DNA of 17,053 nucleotides from the NCBI GenBank assembly GCA_021734825.1, contig JAIPIE010000007.1, positions 1 through 17,053 on the forward strand, in the 5' to 3' direction. This DNA comes from Patescibacteria group bacterium (GTDB lineage: Bacteria > Patescibacteriota > Patescibacteriia > Patescibacteriales > UBA12465). Shown piece by piece: positions 8,229-16,172 of this stretch. Numbering within the stretch: the first letter of the stretch is position 1; each line of letters begins with the position of its first letter. A program made the translations under genes and the position numbers. The notes beneath the pieces are model-generated. The model saw nothing but the letters and a program-made list of their open reading frames with translations. It made no database searches and was not told where the DNA came from.

Positions 8229-10658
8229 TTATACGACAAAATTAATTAATCGACCGGAAACAAAAATACTTTTTTTTATTTCCTTACCCTCCAACCATTT
8301 GCTAACAGTTACTTCCGTCTGAGCGCGAGCAATCACTTCATTCTCTGTGGCTTCGGCCGGCATTTCCATTTGTGCTCGTAATTTACCATTAACTTGGACG
8401 ATGTAAGTAATAACATCATCTTTTAGTAGTGTCTGATCATAATTTGGCCAAGTTGAATGCAAGATACTGTCCTCCTGTCCTATCTTTTCCCACAACTCTT
8501 CGCTTAAGTGTGGAGCAAAAGGTGACAGTAATTGTATAAATTTACTTAATTGCTCTTTATTCAAAGGCAGGGCCTGATTCGCTTGCTTATATTCGCTAAT
8601 ACTATTAATTAAAATCATCAAAGCAGAAACGGCGGTATTAAAATGAAAAGCGTCAATATCTTCAGAAACTTTTTTTATACTCTTATGGAGTAAAGAAAGA
8701 ATCGTTTTATTTTCACTAATAGGCAAATTTTGTTTATCACTAAAAATATGATTAACTTTGTCTAAAAACTTTCTTGCACCGGATAAGCCATTAGTATTCC
8801 AAGCAACCGCCTGATCAAAGGGACCCATAAACATTTCATAAACACGCAAAGCATCAGCACCAAAGCGCTCAACCATATCATCGGGATTAATTACATTACC
8901 CCAGCGTTTGCTCATCTTGCGCTCATCTTCGCCCATAATTAAACCCACATGTTTTAAGCGCGTAAAAGGCTCTTCATAATTAACCACCCCGATGTCAAAC
9001 AAAAACTTATGCCAAAAACGAGCATAAATAAGATGACGCGTGGCATGCTCGGCGCCACCCACATACAAATCTACTGGTGACCAATATTTTTCTTTATTCT
9101 TGTCGACTAAAACTTGCTCATTTTTCGGATCAAGATAGCGCAAATAATACCAACAAGAACCGCCCCATTGTGGCATGGTATTTGTCTCCCTTTTTGCCTC
9201 AGCACCACATTGCGGACATTTAACCTTTACCCAGTCGGTAATCGCCGCTAAGGGGGACTCTCCTGTTCCGGTCGGTTCATAACTTTTAACCTCCGGTAAA
9301 AGCACCGGCAATTCACTTTCCGGCACAGCCACAACCCCGCACTTGTCACAATGAATCAGGGGAATCGGCTCCCCCCAATAACGTTGTCGCGAATAGACCC
9401 AGTCCTTAATTTTATAATTAACCTGCTTTTGTCCACAGTTATTTTTCTCTAAATAAGCAGACATTTTTTGACGAGCCTCGGCCGAACTGAGTCCAGAAAA
9501 CTCTCCCGAGTTGATTAATTTACCCTCATCGGTAAAAGCTAACTCTAGATCTTTTTCGCCATCCCCATTTACAACAACTCGACGAATAAGTAAGTTATGT
9601 CTCTTGGCAAAATCAAAATCTCTGTCATCGTGTGCCGGCACAGCCATCACAGCCCCGGTACCGTAGGAATTTAACACATAGTCAGCCGCATAAACTAGAA
9701 CCTCCTCTTGATTAAAAGGATTAATTGCTTTAACACCCTCTAAAATTATACCTGTTTTTTCTTTATTTAAATCCGTGCGCTGTAAATCAGTTTTATTCTT
9801 TACTTCTTCAATATACTTTTCCACTTCAGCCCAATTCTTTATTTTATTTTTTAAATTTTGTAGTACTTCATTTTCTGGTGCCAACACTACATAAGTACAG
9901 CCAAAAATAGTATCTAGGCGAGTGGTAAAAACGCTGATTTCAGCCTTTTCCCCCTGAATTTGGAATTTAATTTCCGCACCCTCGCTGCGTCCAATCCAAT
10001 TGCGTTGCATTTCTTTAATCGCCTCCTCCCAATCTGGTAGTTTATCTAAATCATTTAATAAACGATCGGCGTAAGCAGTAATCTTTAAGACCCACTGACG
10101 CATCGGTCGCTGTTCCACTAAGGTGCCACAGCGTTCGCAATGGCCATCATCCAAATCTTCATTGGCTAAACCAGTCTGACAAGAAGGGCACCAATTAATC
10201 GGAGCGAAAGACTCATAAGCTAGGCCTTGGCGCCACATCTGCAGAAAAATCCATTGCGTCCAGCGATAATAGGCTGGATCAGTAGTATTTATTTCCCGGT
10301 TCCAATCATAAGAAAAACCGAGTAAATTTAACTGACGCTTAAAATTAATAATGTTTTTTTCCATGGCCACGCGCGGATGCACTTTATTCTTAAGAGCATA
10401 GTTTTCTGCTGGTAAACCAAAAGCATCCCAGCCCATCGGATGAAGCACTTGAAAACCCTCCATACTGCGCTTACGGGCAATAATATCGGTGGCAATATAA
10501 CCTTTGGGGTGGCCAACATGCAAGCCGTCTCCAGAAGGATAAGGAAACATATCAAGCACATAATATTTAGGCTTAGTACTATCAGCTTTCACTTGATATA
10601 AATTGCTTTCCACCCAACGCTTCTGCCATTTTGTTTCTATTTGACGATGATCGTACAT
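8229..10658 (-). CDS. leuS: leucyl-tRNA synthetase
   Basis: This 809-residue class I synthetase charges tRNA-Leu with leucine in the cytoplasm. The HIGH signature is HVGH (47-50) and the KMSKS signature is KMSKR (581-585). A zinc ribbon has cysteines 157, 160, 174 and 177. The editing domain shows TTRLDT (from about 245) and PAHDDRDF with conserved aspartates at 344-347. A second pair of CxxC knuckles (CDKCG, CPQCG) and the leucine-specific GGSCWYYLRYLDP segment precede the KMSKR loop. The anticodon-binding helices and the C-terminal domain (YIVQVNGKLRAQ onward) are present, so the protein is complete. The start at 10658 has no Shine-Dalgarno site; the ATTCAAG repeat lies just upstream. The gene sits between xth and rsmA in the same direction and is probably co-transcribed with them. 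Confidence 0.98.
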   Translation of the reverse strand: MYDHRQIETKWQKRWVESNLYQVKADSTKPKYYVLDMFPYPSGDGLHVGHPKGYIATDIIARKRSMEGFQVLHPMGWDAFGLPAENYALKNKVHPRVAMEKNIINFKRQLNLLGFSYDWNREINTTDPAYYRWTQWIFLQMWRQGLAYESFAPINWCPSCQTGLANEDLDDGHCERCGTLVEQRPMRQWVLKITAYADRLLNDLDKLPDWEEAIKEMQRNWIGRSEGAEIKFQIQGEKAEISVFTTRLDTIFGCTYVVLAPENEVLQNLKNKIKNWAEVEKYIEEVKNKTDLQRTDLNKEKTGIILEGVKAINPFNQEEVLVYAADYVLNSYGTGAVMAVPAHDDRDFDFAKRHNLLIRRVVVNGDGEKDLELAFTDEGKLINSGEFSGLSSAEARQKMSAYLEKNNCGQKQVNYKIKDWVYSRQRYWGEPIPLIHCDKCGVVAVPESELPVLLPEVKSYEPTGTGESPLAAITDWVKVKCPQCGAEAKRETNTMPQWGGSCWYYLRYLDPKNEQVLVDKNKEKYWSPVDLYVGGAEHATRHLIYARFWHKFLFDIGVVNYEEPFTRLKHVGLIMGEDERKMSKRWGNVINPDDMVERFGADALRVYEMFMGPFDQAVAWNTNGLSGARKFLDKVNHIFSDKQNLPISENKTILSLLHKSIKKVSEDIDAFHFNTAVSALMILINSISEYKQANQALPLNKEQLSKFIQLLSPFAPHLSEELWEKIGQEDSILHSTWPNYDQTLLKDDVITYIVQVNGKLRAQMEMPAEATENEVIARAQTEVTVSKWLEGKEIKKSIFVSGRLINFVV

Positions 10659-10675
10659 ACAAATATCTGTTTTAA

Positions 10676-10721
10676 TAATCTTTGAATCTTGAATCTTGAA
10701 TTTTTAATCTTGAATTAATAT
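10676..10721 (-). repeat. ATTCAAG-type intergenic repeat, copy overlapping the xth stop
   Basis: Read on the minus strand, 10702 to 10676 carries the same heptamer series (ATTCAAG, ATTCAAG, ATTCAAA, GATTA) as two copies between porD and porA. The first 27 bases of the shared 28-base core are identical. The adjoining 10721-10704 (ATATTAATTCAAGATT plus stop) also matches the flank of the copy at 13206 and encodes the last residues of xth. The whole element fills the xth-leuS gap. It has no inverted-repeat structure and no coding potential of its own. Confidence 0.85.
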
Positions 10722-11468
10722 CCCCACCGGAGCATGATCCGAGCCTTGTACTTGGTCAAGAATAAAAGCTTTACTTATCTTTTTTCTAAGTTTAGCGGAA
10801 ATTACAAAATAGTCAATCCGCCAACCAACATTGCGAACGCGCGCACCGGCTCGAAAACTCCACCAAGAATACTGAATTTTTTCCGGATGAAGGAGGCGAA
10901 AAGAGTCAAGATAGCCAGTATTTAATAATTTATTAAACCAAGCTCTTTCTTCTTTTGTAAAACCGGCACTGCCTTCATTTTCTTTTGGTCGCGCCAAGTC
11001 AATTTCTTGATGAGCAACATTAAAGTCACCGGTGATAATGACTGCCTTCTTTTTTTCTAATTTTTTGATAAACTTTAATAATTCTTCGTTAAAAGCTAAA
11101 CGATAAGGCAAGCGACTCAGTTCTTGATTAGCATTAGGAAAATAAACGTTTAATAAGTAACTTGTTTCTAGCTCCAGAAGCTGTACACGCCCTTCCCCGT
11201 CATAATTATCAAAACCAAGACCGTTTTTCACTTGATAAGTTAAGCCATGCTTGACTAAAATGGCCGTACCGCTATAACCCGGACGCTCGGCCCCGTGCCA
11301 AAAAACATTATAACCGGGAAAATCAAAGTGCAAGCGCTGACGAGTCGCGTCGTCTATTTTTATTTCTTGTAAACAAAGAATATCAGGGCTTTCTTGCTTC
11401 AAAAAACCATTGAAATCTTTTTTTATAACCGCTCTAATACCGTTAATATTCCAAGAAATAATTTTCAT
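10704..11468 (-). CDS. xth: exonuclease III family AP endonuclease
   Basis: This 254-residue protein belongs to the ExoIII/APE1 family, metal-dependent enzymes that cut DNA at abasic sites and trim 3' ends in base-excision repair. Signature residues are visible: N7 in SWNINGIRA, the metal-ligand glutamate E35 in LCLQEIK, G147-D148-F149-N150 in ITGDFNVAH, WRIDYFV near the C-terminus, and the catalytic D244-H245 in SDHAPV. Length is normal for the family. The final five residues, ILIQD, and the stop are encoded by sequence shared with the intergenic ATTCAAG repeat, so the original end of the gene may have been altered. It is the first gene of the leftward set, 76 bases or so downstream of a predicted transcription start. 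No Shine-Dalgarno site is evident at 11468. Confidence 0.96.
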   Translation of the reverse strand: MKIISWNINGIRAVIKKDFNGFLKQESPDILCLQEIKIDDATRQRLHFDFPGYNVFWHGAERPGYSGTAILVKHGLTYQVKNGLGFDNYDGEGRVQLLELETSYLLNVYFPNANQELSRLPYRLAFNEELLKFIKKLEKKKAVIITGDFNVAHQEIDLARPKENEGSAGFTKEERAWFNKLLNTGYLDSFRLLHPEKIQYSWWSFRAGARVRNVGWRIDYFVISAKLRKKISKAFILDQVQGSDHAPVGILIQD

Positions 11469-11518
11469 AAAATAAATTATCAGTTAATATCAACTAAATA
11501 GCCACAAAAGGACGCTTA

Positions 11519-11527
11519 TGATATAAT
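11519..11527 (+). promoter_or_regulatory. predicted extended -10 promoter for the dsbA-like/por genes
   Basis: TGATATAAT at 11519-11527 is a perfect extended -10 element (TGnTATAAT). The -35 position 17 bases upstream (TAGCCA, 11499-11504) is weak, which is tolerable for an extended -10 promoter. The predicted start is near 11534, giving a leader of about 54 bases to the ATG at 11588. It would drive the rightward gene set. Confidence 0.6.
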
Positions 11528-11550
11528 AGAGTTAAATTAAACACTTATTT

Positions 11551-11579
11551 AGTATAAAGAAAAAATAAGCTTTTTTCAA
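11551..11579 (-). promoter_or_regulatory. predicted sigma70-type promoter for xth and the leftward genes
   Basis: On the minus strand TTGAAA (11579-11574) is followed after exactly 17 bases by TATACT (11556-11551). These differ from the consensus -35 and -10 boxes by one base each. The predicted start is near 11544, giving a leader of about 76 bases before xth. An AT-only hairpin (GAAAAAA/TTTTTTC, 11559-11577) falls inside this element and is probably incidental. Confidence 0.6.
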
Positions 11580-11587
11580 TCAAACAT

Positions 11588-12340
11588 ATGAGTTTAAATG
11601 AGCGCATTGAATACTTAGAAATGAAAAACAGACATAAAGGCAAACTACGCCCTTGGTATAAAAAGTGGTGGGGTATCATTAGCCTCATCTTAGCTGCACT
11701 ATTATTAATTTTTATTGTTCTCTCAGTTAACTATATTATGGGACAAGTAAAAGATATTAAAAATAATCAGGGACTGCTTGATCAAGAGGCAGAAATTAAA
11801 AAAATTACCCAAGCGATTGACGGTCGTGGCGAAAATTATAGTCTCGGACCAATTGATGCCAAGGTAAAAATTGTAGTTTTCTCTGATTATGCTTGCCCCT
11901 ATTGCTTGCAAGCGGAGCCAGTCATAAGAGATCTGGCCAATAAATATGACGATAAAATTCGTATTACTTTCCGTGATTATCCTCTACATACCAGTTCCAT
12001 TGACTTAGCCCTAGCCGCCAACTGTGCCGGCGTTCAAAATAAATTCTGGGAAATGAATCATTTATTATTTAGCAAGCAAGACGCTTTAAGCAATTTAAGT
12101 ACTGCTGAATTATCTACTAAATTAAAAACCCTGGCCCAAGAATTAAAATTAAACACGGCTAACTTTGCTACTTGTTTAGATAATAAAACTTATTTATACC
12201 GTCTAAACGACGATTTTACTGATGCTGAACTTTTAGGCGCAGGCGGTACACCAACCTGGTTTATTAATCGTTATAAGATTACCGGTTACTATCCAGAAGA
12301 ATATTTTACCAATATTATTGATGGGCTTTTAGCTCAATAA
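11588..12340 (+). CDS. membrane-anchored DsbA-like thioredoxin-fold oxidoreductase
   Basis: This 250-residue protein has a basic N-terminus, one membrane helix at about 27-50, a linker with coiled-coil-like residues, and a thioredoxin-fold domain facing outside. The active site is C103-P-Y-C106 in VVFSDYACPYCLQA, and the cis-proline loop is GGTPTWF with P222. Between them lies a helical insertion typical of DsbA-like (Thioredoxin_4-type) proteins. Two further cysteines, one in AANCAGV and one in FATCLDN, could form a structural disulfide. Such proteins oxidise or isomerise cysteines of exported proteins. The cysteine-rich pilin-like and giant proteins encoded nearby are plausible substrates; this is inference from context. 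It is the first gene after the predicted extended -10 promoter and lies 19 bp before porG. The start codon has no Shine-Dalgarno site. Confidence 0.9.
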   Translation: MSLNERIEYLEMKNRHKGKLRPWYKKWWGIISLILAALLLIFIVLSVNYIMGQVKDIKNNQGLLDQEAEIKKITQAIDGRGENYSLGPIDAKVKIVVFSDYACPYCLQAEPVIRDLANKYDDKIRITFRDYPLHTSSIDLALAANCAGVQNKFWEMNHLLFSKQDALSNLSTAELSTKLKTLAQELKLNTANFATCLDNKTYLYRLNDDFTDAELLGAGGTPTWFINRYKITGYYPEEYFTNIIDGLLAQ

Positions 12341-12359
12341 ATACCAAGACTTAGCTATT

Positions 12360-12923
12360 ATGTTGCAAATTCGCATTCATGGACGTGGTGGACAAGGAGT
12401 AGTTACGGCTGCCGAGCTTTTGGCTTTGGCCGCTTTTAAAGAGGGTTATTTTGCCCAAGCCTTCCCTGCCTTTGGTGTTGAACGTAGCGGTGCTCCCATT
12501 CAGTCTTTCGTTCGCATTGATAGTGAAACTATCATTACTCGTGAACAAATTCAAGAACCAGATATTTTAATTGTACAAGACGCCAGCCTCCTCCATAGTG
12601 AAGAAGTTTTATTTGGTGTTAAGAAAAATACTCAACTCATTATTAATAGTCCGGATGACTCAGCAACTATTAATCGTCTGTTACATAATAAAATTTTGAC
12701 TAAAAATATCAGTAGTAGCCCTGCCACTGAAATCGCCTTACGTTTATTAGGTAAAAATATTGTAAACACTGTAATTTTAGGTGCCTTTATCAAAAAAAAC
12801 AAAATTATCAAGCTTGAATCCCTGCTATCTGCTGTCAGTGAAAAATTTGCCGAAAAGGGGCAAGCGCTAATTAATAAAAATAAGGCAGCCGTTACTGAGG
12901 CTTATACATATGTCAAAAAATAA
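12360..12923 (+). CDS. porG: 2-oxoacid (pyruvate):ferredoxin oxidoreductase, gamma subunit
   Basis: The 187-residue protein is a complete gamma subunit. It opens with the family signature RIHGRGGQGVVTAAELLA (5-22) and continues with AFPAFGVERSGAPIQSFVRI, both characteristic of the CoA-interacting gamma domain in 2-oxoacid:ferredoxin oxidoreductases. The heterotetrameric enzyme converts pyruvate (or a related 2-oxoacid) and CoA to acyl-CoA, CO2 and reduced ferredoxin in the cytoplasm. The last 14 bases overlap porD, so the two are probably translationally coupled. Substrate cannot be settled from this subunit alone. Confidence 0.95.
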   Translation: MLQIRIHGRGGQGVVTAAELLALAAFKEGYFAQAFPAFGVERSGAPIQSFVRIDSETIITREQIQEPDILIVQDASLLHSEEVLFGVKKNTQLIINSPDDSATINRLLHNKILTKNISSSPATEIALRLLGKNIVNTVILGAFIKKNKIIKLESLLSAVSEKFAEKGQALINKNKAAVTEAYTYVKK

Positions 12924-13191
12924 AAATAAATTCCAGCCACCAACCACTAAACCGGGATCAGCCCTGAACAATAAAACCGGCGACTGGCGCACAAGTAAAC
13001 CGGTAATTGATAAAAATATTTGTATTGGCTGTTCACGTTGCGCTAAGCTTTGTCCCGATGCTTGTATTTTAATGAAGCTTGATAAAGAAGGGAAACTTAA
13101 AGCGGAAGTTGATTATGATTACTGCAAGGGTTGCGGTTTGTGTGCAGCTGAGTGTCCCGTGAAAGCAATATTAATGAAGAGAGGAGAATAA
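12910..13191 (+). CDS. porD: 2-oxoacid (pyruvate):ferredoxin oxidoreductase, delta (ferredoxin-like) subunit
   Basis: The 93-residue protein carries two complete [4Fe-4S] motifs: C38/C41/C44 with C48, and C72/C75/C78 with C82, each followed by proline, the classic bacterial ferredoxin pattern. The N-terminal extension (TGDWRTSKPVIDKNICIGC region) is typical of PorD. It passes electrons from the alpha/beta catalytic core to external ferredoxin. The extra cysteine C52 lies just after the first motif. The ATG lies inside the end of porG (14-base overlap). A 129-bp repeat-filled gap separates it from porA. Confidence 0.95.
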   Translation: MSKNKNKFQPPTTKPGSALNNKTGDWRTSKPVIDKNICIGCSRCAKLCPDACILMKLDKEGKLKAEVDYDYCKGCGLCAAECPVKAILMKRGE

Positions 13192-13205
13192 ATAATTCAA
13201 AAAAT

Positions 13206-13310
13206 ATTAATTCAAGATTCAAGATTCAAAGATTAAATAACTAGAAATTAAAAATTCAAAATTCAAAGATTATTAATTCAACAATTCAAGATTCAAGATT
13301 CAAAGATTAA
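13206..13310 (+). repeat. ATTCAAG-type repeats filling the porD-porA gap
   Basis: Two identical 28-base copies lie at 13209-13236 and 13283-13310, 74 bases apart, each built as ATTCAAG, ATTCAAG, ATTCAAA, GATTAA after an initial A. A degenerate copy (AAATTCAAAATTCAAAGATTATTAA) lies between them, near 13251-13276. A further copy is present in opposite orientation at 10676-10702. This occupies nearly the whole 129-bp gap inside an otherwise tight operon. No hairpin, promoter or open frame of note was found in it. Confidence 0.85.
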
Positions 13311-13320
13311 CTTTTATAAA

Positions 13321-14475
13321 ATGTTCACTCATCATAAAACTCAATTTCTGGAAGGTGCTCGCGCTGTGTCTTTAACTATTGCTAATATTCAGCCTGCCGT
13401 TGTGTCCGCCTATCCGATTACGCCACAAACTCATATCGTAGAAGATTTGGCCAAGTTTAAAGCACAAGGTAGGGCGACCTATGAATATCTACGTGCCGAA
13501 AGCGAATTTGCGGCCGCTTCTATTGTTGTTGGCGCTAGCGCTGCTGGCAGTCGTGTCTATAGCGCCACTAGCTCCCAGGGTTTAATATTGATGTTGGAAG
13601 TTTTATACAATGCTTCCGGCCTACGCCTACCGGTGGTGATGACTGTGGCTAATCGCGCCGTTGGCGGGCCAATAAATATTTGGAACGATCACAGCGATGC
13701 CATGGCTATGCGCGACGCCGGTTGGATGATGTTTTTCGCCGAAAATCATCAAGAAGCGGTTGATCTTCATGTCATTGCCTATAAACTAGCTGAAGAATTT
13801 AATATACCTGCTGCCGTTAATATTGATGGCTTTATTTTAACTCATTCCTTTGAAAATGTAGTTATTCCTGATAAGACAAGCATCAAAAAATACTTACCTA
13901 CATATAAACCCGCTCTTGGCACTTATCTTAATCCGCAAAAACCGGTAACTCTTGGCGCTTTTTTTACTCCCGAACATTTTTGGTTAGAAAAGAAACGTAT
14001 AGATGAAGATTTAAAACATGTCCTTACGATTTTTCCAAAAAATTATCAGACTTGGAAAAAAATACTACCCACTCCCGCCCCCATCAAAGTCTCCTGTGAT
14101 GATGGTTTAACTGAATACTGTGGACCAAAAAATCCCGACACCCTATTAATCGCTATGGGCTCAGTTGTGGGCACAATTAAAGAAGCTTTGAAAACTGATA
14201 AGAACACAGGTATTTTAAAAATTCGCAGTTATCGCCCTTTTCCAGTGAACAGTCTGCAAAAAGCGGTAGGCAATTGCAAGCGCGTAGCGGTTATTGAAAA
14301 AGCTATGTCTAGTGGTGCCTATGGACCTTTATACAGTGATGTTTCCGCTGCTCTTCCTGGTTTTAAAGGAGTAAGTAGTAATCATATCGTGGGCTTGGGT
14401 GGACGTGATATAAATATTAAAACAATTAAAAATATTATTAAGTCTGCTCAGCGGGCCCAAATTAAATTCTGGTAA
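13321..14475 (+). CDS. porA: 2-oxoacid (pyruvate):ferredoxin oxidoreductase, alpha subunit
   Basis: The 384-residue protein is a full-length alpha subunit. It shows the EGARAV start of the pyrimidine-binding domain, SAYPITPQT (29-37), AESEFAAASIVVGASAAG, SATSSQGLILMLE, the ANRAVGGPINIWNDHSD segment and NIDGFILTHSFENVVIPD, then a domain II with LLIAMGS and KIRSYRPFP, ending with GLGGRDI (G360-I364). These segments resemble PorA of four-subunit pyruvate oxidoreductases more than the 2-oxoglutarate enzymes, but a branched-chain 2-oxoacid substrate is not excluded. Thiamine diphosphate binds between this subunit and PorB. The next gene, four bases downstream, is not porB but a pilin-like gene. 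No Shine-Dalgarno site precedes the ATG. Confidence 0.95.
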   Translation: MFTHHKTQFLEGARAVSLTIANIQPAVVSAYPITPQTHIVEDLAKFKAQGRATYEYLRAESEFAAASIVVGASAAGSRVYSATSSQGLILMLEVLYNASGLRLPVVMTVANRAVGGPINIWNDHSDAMAMRDAGWMMFFAENHQEAVDLHVIAYKLAEEFNIPAAVNIDGFILTHSFENVVIPDKTSIKKYLPTYKPALGTYLNPQKPVTLGAFFTPEHFWLEKKRIDEDLKHVLTIFPKNYQTWKKILPTPAPIKVSCDDGLTEYCGPKNPDTLLIAMGSVVGTIKEALKTDKNTGILKIRSYRPFPVNSLQKAVGNCKRVAVIEKAMSSGAYGPLYSDVSAALPGFKGVSSNHIVGLGGRDINIKTIKNIIKSAQRAQIKFW

Positions 14476-14479
14476 AAAT

Positions 14480-15301
14480 ATGAAAAAAAAGACTGCCGTG
14501 AATTTTATAAAATTTAGCTTAATAAGCTTTATCGTTTTTAGTTTTATTGGTGTGCTGCCAGTACAAGCGGATGATTGGATAGGCTTACCAACAATTGAAG
14601 ACCCAATTATTTTCCAACCACAAGTCGGCATTCCTGGCTTTGATACATCCACTCCTTTAAGTGAGAGTAGTACTGGTTATATCGGCACCTTAATTAAAGC
14701 CTTTTATAACTACGGGCTTGGAATCGGTGGTATTTTAGCGGCAGTAGTGTTAATGGCCGGCGGTCTAATTTGGCTCACTTCCGGTGGCAGTAGTGATAAA
14801 ATAACCCAAGCTAAGAGCTTGATGATTGGCAGCGTTACCGGACTCCTACTCTTATTCGGCTCTTGGATAATTTTAAACACTATTAATCCGAATTTAATTA
14901 ATTTAAAAGTCCAAAGTATTCATAACATAAACACAATTACTGAAACTGAGGTTTGCAGTAAATTACTAGGCACTGTTACTGCTCATCTAGAAAATGGCAA
15001 ATATTTTGACGAGGAAGGCAAAGAGATAGAAGCTGAGATATGTAATAATCAAACAACTTGCATAAAAATAGACTATATCAATGGACAAAATGTATTTGCT
15101 TGCACAGAACCATCAGTCTTAAAGTGCTGTCAATATGAAAGATCTGGTAGCGCTGGTATAACTTGTGAGAATGTAACCGATGGAACGGACTGCCCGGCAA
15201 CCCATAATAACGCCGCACTGGAAAAAATCTATGAAAATGTTAATTGCGATTTCCAATGGAACGATTCAGGAAGAAACCCTTGTTATAACGTGAAACCATA
15301 A
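14480..15301 (+). CDS. T4SS pilin-like membrane protein with cysteine-rich C-terminal domain
   Basis: The 273-residue protein has a signal peptide (cleavage likely after VQA30), a short external segment, and two membrane helices at about 77-99 and 114-133 joined by a short loop SGGSSDKITQAKS. This is the layout of the CPR 'T4SS pilin' and VirB2/TrbC-like families. The helical core is followed by INPNL and a C-terminal domain of about 130 residues with ten cysteines, including a CC pair (KCCQYE). Both ends should face outside with the basic loop inside. The gene starts 4 bases after porA and ends 1 base before porB, so it is embedded in the por operon. The core is about 69% identical over 72 residues to the protein starting at 16169. 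A pilus or DNA-transfer role is inferred from the family; the cysteine domain is unrecognised. Confidence 0.85.
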   Translation: MKKKTAVNFIKFSLISFIVFSFIGVLPVQADDWIGLPTIEDPIIFQPQVGIPGFDTSTPLSESSTGYIGTLIKAFYNYGLGIGGILAAVVLMAGGLIWLTSGGSSDKITQAKSLMIGSVTGLLLLFGSWIILNTINPNLINLKVQSIHNINTITETEVCSKLLGTVTAHLENGKYFDEEGKEIEAEICNNQTTCIKIDYINGQNVFACTEPSVLKCCQYERSGSAGITCENVTDGTDCPATHNNAALEKIYENVNCDFQWNDSGRNPCYNVKP

Positions 15302-15302
15302 A

Positions 15303-16172
15303 ATGACAAATTACAAAAAACAAAAACTTAGCCCCGGTCACAATGCTTGTGCCGGTTGCGGTCAACTCAGTGCTGTTCAGTCGGTCATGAGAGCCTTAAG
15401 CGATGACACTATTTTAATTAGTGCTACCGGCTGTTTAGAGGTAACAACTACAGCTTATCCTCAAAGTGCCTGGCAATTACCTTGGATACATTCACTTTTT
15501 GAAAATGCTGCTCCAATTGCCAGTGGCATTAAAGCGGCTTTAAATAAAAAGAAGAAAAAAACTAAAGTTGTAATTCAGGCTGGCGATGGCGCCACTTACG
15601 ACATTGGCTTAGGACTGATTAGTGGTATGTGGGAAAGAGGCGAAGAAATTCTTTATATTTGTTACGATACCGAAGCTTACTCTAATACCGGTGTTCAAGC
15701 TTCTGGTTCAACCCCTTGGGGAGCAAATACTGTCACTACTCCAGCTGGTGAAAAAAGTTTTGGTTCCAGTCAAGTAAAAAAGGATATGCTTAAAATTGCC
15801 CTCGCTCACGGTCTTAATTATGTGGCACAAAGTACGTCTGCTTTTCCTGATGATATAACTAATAAGGTAAAGAAAGCCTTGGCCACGCCCGGACCTTCTT
15901 ACCTACAAATACTCAGCCCTTGTATGCCAGGTTGGCAAATAAAAACTGACCAAGCCGGTCAGGGTGGCCGCCTGGCTGTCCAAACAGGACTTTATCCGCT
16001 TTTACAATATATACACGGCGAATTAAGTACCTCTAGCATCAAAAAAGATTTTAAAGCTCTGCCAGTTAATGATTACTTATCTATTCAAGGTCGTTTTCAG
16101 CACTTATCAAAAGATGAAATAAAACAAATTCAAGCTTTAGCTGATAAAAATATCAAACACTTCGCTTTATGA
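15303..16172 (+). CDS. porB: 2-oxoacid (pyruvate):ferredoxin oxidoreductase, beta subunit
   Basis: The 289-residue beta subunit binds thiamine diphosphate and the proximal [4Fe-4S] cluster. Cluster ligands are visible as C16 and C19 (CAGCG), C44 (ATGCLEV) and C207 (LSPCMPGW). The thiamine diphosphate/magnesium motif runs from GDGATYDIG (94-102) to SNTGVQASGSTP, which resembles PorB of pyruvate enzymes. The protein is complete. It begins 1 base after the pilin-like gene, and its TGA overlaps the ATG of the next gene (ATGA, 16169-16172). It is the only gene here ending in TGA. Separation from porA by a membrane-protein gene is unusual, although all catalytic residues are intact. Confidence 0.96.
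   Translation: MTNYKKQKLSPGHNACAGCGQLSAVQSVMRALSDDTILISATGCLEVTTTAYPQSAWQLPWIHSLFENAAPIASGIKAALNKKKKKTKVVIQAGDGATYDIGLGLISGMWERGEEILYICYDTEAYSNTGVQASGSTPWGANTVTTPAGEKSFGSSQVKKDMLKIALAHGLNYVAQSTSAFPDDITNKVKKALATPGPSYLQILSPCMPGWQIKTDQAGQGGRLAVQTGLYPLLQYIHGELSTSSIKKDFKALPVNDYLSIQGRFQHLSKDEIKQIQALADKNIKHFAL

Noticed and set aside
11559..11577. GAAAAAA/TTTTTTC hairpin as a terminator
   Set aside because: The stem is almost entirely A-T, so weak, and it lies inside the predicted leftward promoter between divergent genes, where no transcript should end.
13206..13310. CRISPR array
   Set aside because: The repeats are made of short heptamers, the space between copies is itself degenerate repeat and not unique spacer, there are only two full copies, and no cas gene is near.
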